A DNA stretch of 18,258 bases from NCBI GenBank assembly GCA_964506785.1, contig CAZDME010000027.1, positions 1 through 18,258 of the forward strand. Direction: 5' to 3'. Position 1 is the first letter of the stretch, and each line of letters opens with the position of its first letter. A program made the position numbers and the translations under genes. Source of the DNA: CAZDME01 sp964506785 [NCBI: uncultured bacterium] (GTDB lineage: Bacteria; CAZDME01; JAYEMH01). The notes under the pieces are model-generated. The model saw nothing but the letters and a program-made list of their open reading frames with translations, was not told the origin of the DNA and ran no database searches. This document shows, one piece after another, positions 13,596 to 18,258 of the stretch.

Positions 13596-14564
13596 CTATT
13601 TCCCATTAACTAAATGGCAGGAAACCCAATGGCCATCTCTTTTCTCCTCAAAGGACGGTATAACCTTTGAACATAAAGGAATAGCTTTGAAACAACGCGG
13701 ATGAAAAGGACAACCAGAAAACGATTCAATAGAATGTGAAACCTCACCTTTTAAAACGATTCTCTTCTTCTTTACAGTAGGATCAGCCACTGGAGTAGCC
13801 GAGATTAAAGCTTGAGTGTAAGGATGTAAAGGCTCTTGAAAAAGAGAATCGCTGGAAGCAATTTCTACAATTTTACCTAAATACATTACCGCTACTCTCT
13901 TACAAAATAACCTAACAATCTCTAAGTTGTGAGCAATAAAAAGAAAAGCTAAATTATATTCTTCCTGTAAATCTTTCATGAGATTGAAAATCTGAGCCTG
14001 AATCGAAACATCTAATGAAGAAACTGGCTCATCAGCAATGATTAATCTTGGCCTAAGAGCTAAAGCCCGGGCAATGCCAATTCGCTGCCTTTCGCCACCA
14101 CTAAATTGGTGGGGATAACGGCCAATAAAAGATGAGTTGAGCCCTACTTTCTGAAGAAGTTCACCTACTGCCTTTCTTTTCTCCTGACGGGTTCTAACTC
14201 TTTTATGAAAAATTAATGATTCTCCAACTATTTCTTCAATAGTCAAACGGGGATTTAAAGAACTAAAAGGATCTTGAAAAATAATTTGAATTTCTTCTGC
14301 TAAATTTAAATTCGTAGTTTTTTTGAAAATATCTTCATTCTCTAAAAATACCGCGCCACTGGTGGGTTCGAGCAACTTTAGAATTAATCTTCCTATTGTT
14401 GTCTTTCCACAGCCACTTTCACCAACTAAACCCAGGGCCTCTTTAAAACCAATAGAAAAACTTACCCCATCTACCGCTTTGAGCATAGCTTTGGTCTTTC
14501 GCCAGAAACCTCTCTCTATAGGAAAATATTTCCTCAGGTTTTTTGCCTCAAGTAAATTCTTCAT
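13596..14564 (-). CDS. Oligopeptide/dipeptide ABC transporter ATPase (DppF/OppF type)
   Basis: This 322-aa ATPase is the second of the two nucleotide-binding subunits of a peptide importer. Walker A is GESGCGKTT (about residues 49-57), the Q-loop is in IIFQDPFSSLNP, the signature is FSGGERQRIGIARAL, and Walker B is LIIADEPVSSLDV. The C-terminal extension PLHPYTQALISATPV and SGCPFHPRC, with its conserved cysteines, is the oligo/dipeptide transporter C-terminal domain. Its ATG overlaps the dppD-type stop by 4 nt (ATGA), so translation is coupled. It is the last gene of the operon; no terminator is visible after it, so some transcripts may run into the tRNA-Leu unit. The transported peptide is not determinable from sequence. 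Confidence 0.93.
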   Translation of the reverse strand: MKNLLEAKNLRKYFPIERGFWRKTKAMLKAVDGVSFSIGFKEALGLVGESGCGKTTIGRLILKLLEPTSGAVFLENEDIFKKTTNLNLAEEIQIIFQDPFSSLNPRLTIEEIVGESLIFHKRVRTRQEKRKAVGELLQKVGLNSSFIGRYPHQFSGGERQRIGIARALALRPRLIIADEPVSSLDVSIQAQIFNLMKDLQEEYNLAFLFIAHNLEIVRLFCKRVAVMYLGKIVEIASSDSLFQEPLHPYTQALISATPVADPTVKKKRIVLKGEVSHSIESFSGCPFHPRCFKAIPLCSKVIPSFEEKRDGHWVSCHLVNGK

Positions 14565-15553
14565 CTTTTGTTTCGCCAGTTAGAATAACTTTCTTTAATA
14601 GAAATATTGGGATTCCAACAACTTACCCAATGGTCTTTATCACTTTTTTCCATTTTAGGAAATTCTCTACGGCAAATATCAAGAGTCTTTTTGCATCGAG
14701 GATGAAAATAACAGCCTGAAGGAAGATCTGCTAAATGGGGAACTTCTCCAGGAATGGATTTAAAACTCTTAATATTCTCTTTAGGTAAAACATCTAATAA
14801 AGCCTTAGTGTAGGGATGTAATGGTTGCCGAAATAACTCTTCAGTTTTAGCAATTTCAACTATCCTTCCAGCATACATAACCGCTACCCTATCAGCCATT
14901 TCTGCAATAATACCAAAATCATGTGTAATAAAAAGTACAGACATGTTCATTCTCTTTTTTAAATCTATTAGCAAATCTAAAATTTGAGCTTGAATAGTTA
15001 CATCAAGAGCTGTCGTTGGCTCATCAGCAATTAAAATATCTGGCTTGGAAGAGATTGCCATAGCTAACATCACCCGCTGGCGCATACCACCACTAAGCTG
15101 ATGAGGATAATCGTTAAATCTTTCTTCCGGAAAAGAAATACCAACTAGATTGAGTAAATGTAAAACTTCCTTTTTTGCCGCTGGCTTTGTCTTCTTCTGA
15201 TGAGTCATAATTGATTCCTGTATTTGATCTCCAATTTTCCAAACAGGATTAAGTGAAGTGGCCGGTTCTTGAAAAACTATGGAAATCCTCTTGCCGCGGA
15301 TTTGGCGTAACTCTTTCTCTTCTAAATCTAATAAATTCTTTCCATCAAAAAAAATCTTCCCACAAGTAATCCTTCCAGGTGGTGTAGGAATAAGCCTCAT
15401 AATGCTTAGTGCCGTCATACTCTTCCCACAGCCGCTTTCACCAACTAATCCCAGTGTCTCTCCCTGACGAATCTCTAAATTAACTTTATCAACAGCTTTG
15501 AGGAGACCATCTTCAGTATATAAATAAGTAGATAAATTTTCTATCTTAAGCAT
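14561..15553 (-). CDS. Oligopeptide/dipeptide ABC transporter ATPase (DppD/OppD type)
   Basis: The 330-aa protein is the partner ATPase. Walker A is GESGCGKSM at about residues 39-47, the Q-loop in [12 protein letters not shown], the signature [15 protein letters not shown] and Walker [14 protein letters not shown], followed by the H-loop in LFITHDFG. The C-terminal [14 protein letters not shown] and [16 protein letters not shown] region has the cysteines that in some DppD proteins bind a [4Fe-4S] cluster, with a further Cys in HWVSC. It works with the DppF-type protein as a heterodimer on the cytoplasmic side. The gene begins 10 nt after the permease C gene; the ribosome binding site is weak (AAAGAG). 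Confidence 0.94.
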   Translation of the reverse strand: MLKIENLSTYLYTEDGLLKAVDKVNLEIRQGETLGLVGESGCGKSMTALSIMRLIPTPPGRITCGKIFFDGKNLLDLEEKELRQIRGKRISIVFQEPATSLNPVWKIGDQIQESIMTHQKKTKPAAKKEVLHLLNLVGISFPEERFNDYPHQLSGGMRQRVMLAMAISSKPDILIADEPTTALDVTIQAQILDLLIDLKKRMNMSVLFITHDFGIIAEMADRVAVMYAGRIVEIAKTEELFRQPLHPYTKALLDVLPKENIKSFKSIPGEVPHLADLPSGCYFHPRCKKTLDICRREFPKMEKSDKDHWVSCWNPNISIKESYSNWRNKR

Positions 15554-15563
15554 AATTTACTCT

Positions 15564-16406
15564 TTAACGTAGCCTTGGATCTAAAATATCCCTTAATCCC
15601 TCACCAAGTAAATTGTAGGCTAAAACAGTTATAAGAATAGCTAATCCGGGAAAAACCGTCAGCCACCAGGCAATCTCAATAGTAGCTTTACCATCGGTAA
15701 GCATATTTCCCCAACTGGCTACTGGAGGTTGTACTCCCATGCCTAAAAAACTTAAAGCTGACTCAGTAAGAATTGCCCCGGCAACACCTAACGTTGCGGC
15801 AATAAAAATAGGAGCCATAGCGTTAGGTAAAAGATGATGAAATATAATTCTTCTTCTATAAATACCTAAAGCTCTGGCTGCTTCGGTAAAATCCCGCTCT
15901 TTAAGGGATAAAAATTCGGCTCGAACTAACCTGGCTATGCCTGTCCAACCAGTTAAACCAATAACTACCATTATATTGATTAAATTTGGCCCTAGAAACG
16001 CAATAATAGCAAGAATTAGAAAAAAAGTAGGAATGGTCATAAATATTTCAACAATACGCATTAGCACAAAGTCTAACTTTCCACCATAAAAACCAGCTAG
16101 CGATCCAATAATCACTCCAATAAATATGGAAATAAAAACAGCTACAAAACCAACGCTTAAAGAAATCCTCGTACCCCAGATAAGTCGGCTAAAAACATCT
16201 CTACCGCGATCATCCGTTCCTAAAAGATGCCCAGCAGAAGGAGGGTGTAAAATTCTGTCAGAATCATATTGGGCTGGATTATAAGGAGCAAGTATCGGAG
16301 CCAAAATAGATACGAAAAATAAAACGAGAATTACTATTGCCCCGCTTAATGCAATCTTATTTTTCTTTAAGCGAACCCATAAGATTTGTAGATTTGTTCT
16401 GTCCAT
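15564..16406 (-). CDS. Oligopeptide/dipeptide ABC transporter permease (DppC/OppC type)
   Basis: The 280-aa inner-membrane permease begins with a cytoplasmic basic segment and a hydrophobic helix (about 17-40). The HPPSAGHLLGTDDRGRDVFSR segment typical of DppC/OppC N-termini follows, then five hydrophobic segments. The EAA-loop that contacts the ATPases is DFTEAARALGIYRRRIIFHH followed by LLPNAMAP (about 170-200). The C-terminus LRDILDPRLR is also typical. It lies 16 nt after the permease B gene and 10 nt before the first ATPase gene, within a five-gene operon. Confidence 0.94.
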   Translation of the reverse strand: MDRTNLQILWVRLKKNKIALSGAIVILVLFFVSILAPILAPYNPAQYDSDRILHPPSAGHLLGTDDRGRDVFSRLIWGTRISLSVGFVAVFISIFIGVIIGSLAGFYGGKLDFVLMRIVEIFMTIPTFFLILAIIAFLGPNLINIMVVIGLTGWTGIARLVRAEFLSLKERDFTEAARALGIYRRRIIFHHLLPNAMAPIFIAATLGVAGAILTESALSFLGMGVQPPVASWGNMLTDGKATIEIAWWLTVFPGLAILITVLAYNLLGEGLRDILDPRLR

Positions 16407-16422
16407 TTTACTTTAATTTGCT

Positions 16423-17394
16423 CTATTTATACCGAATGCGCGGATCTGCCCAGGCATAGGCTAAATCAGAAAGTAAAATACCCAACTGGGTAAGAAGAGC
16501 TCCGACAAAAACCAGACCCATGACCACCGGATAATCCCGGGCCATAACTGATTCCCAAAAAAGAAGGCCCATCCCCGGGATAGCAAAAATCGTCTCAAAA
16601 ATTACCGCCCCTCCAACTAAAGCTGGAATACTCAAACCAAGTATGGTAATGATGGGAAGCATGGCATTTTTAAAGGCGTGCTTAAAAATAACTCGCCCTA
16701 AACTTACCCCTTTAGCTTTGGCAGTGCGGATATAATCCTGCCGGATTACCTCTAACATATTACTTCTTGAATAACGCGAAAGTCCAGCCAATCCAGTAAA
16801 AGCAGAAACAAATACTGGTAATAACAAATGTCTGCCTAAATCAACTATCTTTCCAAAAAAATCTAATTCAGAAAAGTTTAAAGAAGTAAGCCCAGCAATT
16901 GGTAACCACCCTAATTTTACCCCAAAAAACATCATTAAAATTAAAGCCAACCAAAAGCTCGGAGTGGCAAAGCCAATAAAAACAAAGATAGTAGTTGTTT
17001 TATCAAAAAAAGAATTTTGACGCATGGCTGAAATTAAACCTAAAGGAATAGCAGTAATTAGAATTAAAATCAAAGAAAGTATATTTATGCTTAAAGTAAT
17101 TGGCAAACGTTTTAAAATTTTTTGGGAAACTTTCATATCATCAATAAAAGAGCGGCCAAAATCTAAAGTTGCTAGCCTTCTTAACCATTGCCAATACTGG
17201 AAAATCATCGGTTTATCTAAATCATACAAGTTTTTAAGCCGTGCCCGAGCTTGGTAAGATATTTTTGGATTCATATCTGCCCCTAAAGGGGAAGGTTCAC
17301 CTGGCGCAAGGTGAATAATTAGGAAAGAAAGTAAAGAAATACCAACAAGAAGCGGTAAAATAAACGAAAGGCGTTTTAAAAAATAAAATAACAT
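16423..17394 (-). CDS. Oligopeptide/dipeptide ABC transporter permease (DppB/OppB type)
   Basis: The 323-aa permease has the conserved N-terminal helix with SFLIIHLAPGEP, the DKPMIFQYWQWLRRLATLDF segment in the first periplasmic loop, and six predicted membrane helices. The EAA-loop is DYIRTAKAKGVSLGRVIFKH with AFKNAMLP (about 218-246). The C-terminal DLAYAWADPRIRY matches the family. With the DppC-type protein it forms the transmembrane channel. Its ATG is one base after the stop codon of the binding-protein gene, so translation is almost certainly coupled. Confidence 0.95.
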   Translation of the reverse strand: MLFYFLKRLSFILPLLVGISLLSFLIIHLAPGEPSPLGADMNPKISYQARARLKNLYDLDKPMIFQYWQWLRRLATLDFGRSFIDDMKVSQKILKRLPITLSINILSLILILITAIPLGLISAMRQNSFFDKTTTIFVFIGFATPSFWLALILMMFFGVKLGWLPIAGLTSLNFSELDFFGKIVDLGRHLLLPVFVSAFTGLAGLSRYSRSNMLEVIRQDYIRTAKAKGVSLGRVIFKHAFKNAMLPIITILGLSIPALVGGAVIFETIFAIPGMGLLFWESVMARDYPVVMGLVFVGALLTQLGILLSDLAYAWADPRIRYK

Positions 17395-17395
17395 T

Positions 17396-18258
17396 TTAAG
17401 GCACTATTTCAATCTTATATTTTTGCTCTTTCTCTGGTACATACCATTTAGTGAAATTATATCCAATGCCTAAAGGAGCTGCTTTGATACCCCGAAAGCG
17501 TCTGTGAATTATCGGAAGAGAATCAGGAACATAAAGAAAAAGATAGGGTAAATCTTCGGAAATTTTTAGATGTATGCTTTGATAAATCTTTTGGCGCTCC
17601 TCTTGATCAAAAGTTCTCCGCCCACGAATGAGTAACCGGTCAACTTCAGGATTTTTATAAGATACAAAATTAAATTCGCCTTCACGGATTTTACTGGAGT
17701 GGAATATGTCATATAAATCCGGATCGCGGGATAAACTCCACCCCAAAATCAAAGCTTCAAAGCGTTTCTTATCAACAAATTCATGTAAAAATGTCTGCCA
17801 TTCAAGCATTCTAATTTCAACCTTAATCCCAATTTTACTTAAATCGTGCTGAATCATCTCAGCACATTTCTTTCTTTGGATATTCCCTTGGTTCGTGATT
17901 AAAGTGAACTTAAAAACCTGGCCGTTTTTATCAAGATATCCATCTCCATTAGAATCATACCATCCGCAAATTTTTAATAGCTTTTTTGCCTTATCTGGAT
18001 TATAACTGTACCTCTTTACTTCGGGATTGTATGCCCAAGAAGTCGGAGGGTACGGACCAGTAGCTACTTCACCTAACCCAAGCAATATTCCCTTAATAAT
18101 ATTTTCTTTATCGATCGCATAAGCAAAAGCTTCTCTTATCCTTTTATCCTTAAATCTATCATCCAATAAATTAAAGCCTAAATAGGTAAAAGCAAAACTG
18201 GGATAACGGTATCTTTGAAAATTATTTTTAAAATAAGGCGTTTCTGTCTGAAGAGAAT
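17396..18258 (-). CDS. Peptide-binding protein of the ABC importer (N-terminus beyond window)
   Basis: The reading frame stays open to the right edge, so this is the C-terminal ~287 residues of a family 5 extracellular solute-binding protein (DppA/OppA type). The hallmark YLGFNLLDDRFKDKRIREAF with AYAIDKENII lies near the right end. RYRYPSFAFTYLGFN lies upstream of the TTG at 18166, showing that this codon is internal leucine and not the start. Later segments (YNPDKAKKLLKICGW, IEIRMLEWQTFLH, EALILGWSLSRDPDLYDIFHSS, FVSYKNPEVDRLL) are typical of lobe II. The signal peptide or lipoprotein site and promoter are outside the window. It is the first visible gene of the transporter operon and delivers peptides to the DppB/DppC-type permeases. 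Confidence 0.93.
   Translation of the reverse strand, partial: SLQTETPYFKNNFQRYRYPSFAFTYLGFNLLDDRFKDKRIREAFAYAIDKENIIKGILLGLGEVATGPYPPTSWAYNPEVKRYSYNPDKAKKLLKICGWYDSNGDGYLDKNGQVFKFTLITNQGNIQRKKCAEMIQHDLSKIGIKVEIRMLEWQTFLHEFVDKKRFEALILGWSLSRDPDLYDIFHSSKIREGEFNFVSYKNPEVDRLLIRGRRTFDQEERQKIYQSIHLKISEDLPYLFLYVPDSLPIIHRRFRGIKAAPLGIGYNFTKWYVPEKEQKYKIEIVP

Noticed and set aside
17396-18166. Complete 256-aa gene starting at the TTG at 18166
   Set aside because: The frame is open to the window edge, and the upstream residues (RYRYPSFAFTYLGFNL) are conserved binding-protein sequence, so the gene is 5'-truncated by the window and the TTG is an internal leucine.

Overview
The window looks like chromosome of an uncultivated Gram-negative-type bacterium. 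My best guess is a member of Candidatus Omnitrophota. This rests mainly on two very large exported proteins of unknown function whose N-terminal signal segments (for example FKVISLIVIQTFVFTSS) are of a style I associate with that phylum; no marker gene here proves it. Almost everything is on the minus strand, apart from one gene at 10771-12492.

Layout (genes read from right to left on the minus strand). (1) 18258-13596: end of an oligopeptide/dipeptide ABC importer operon, in the order binding protein (cut by the right edge), permease B, permease C, ATPase D, ATPase F. (2) 13573-12499: one strong promoter, tRNA-Leu(GAG), a DEDD-exonuclease/WYL-like fusion protein, then tRNA-Ala(CGC). The protein's stop codon lies inside the tRNA-Ala gene. 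(3) 10771-12492, plus strand: a membrane-anchored SGNH-hydrolase-like protein with a TPR block inserted in it, in A-rich DNA unlike its neighbours. (4) 10612-5202: a consensus promoter, a cyclic-di-GMP-I (GEMM-I) riboswitch with a recognisable terminator switch, a 556-aa exported protein with an EreA/ChaN/TIKI-like motif pattern, a spacer packed with 7-nt repeats, a 1071-aa exported protein of unknown function, and a strong terminator. (5) 5191-3648: an AbiE-type (type IV) toxin-antitoxin pair with its own promoter and terminator. (6) 3645-1: a housekeeping operon with its own extended -10 promoter: fmt, a YugP-type zinc metallopeptidase, rsmB, and a stand-alone membrane PASTA protein cut by the left edge.

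How the parts work together. The fmt operon resembles the translation cluster of many bacteria (priA-def-fmt-yugP-rsmB-...-PASTA kinase-rpe), but has a kinase-less PASTA protein. The most notable system is block 4. The right half of the aptamer can pair either within the aptamer or with a downstream strand followed by seven Ts, so c-di-GMP would be predicted to turn on a pair of exported proteins. No promoter or terminator is evident between these two genes. Block 2 is the second unusual arrangement: a nuclease-like/WYL protein embedded in a tRNA transcript, so that tRNA maturation would cut off the mRNA's stop codon.
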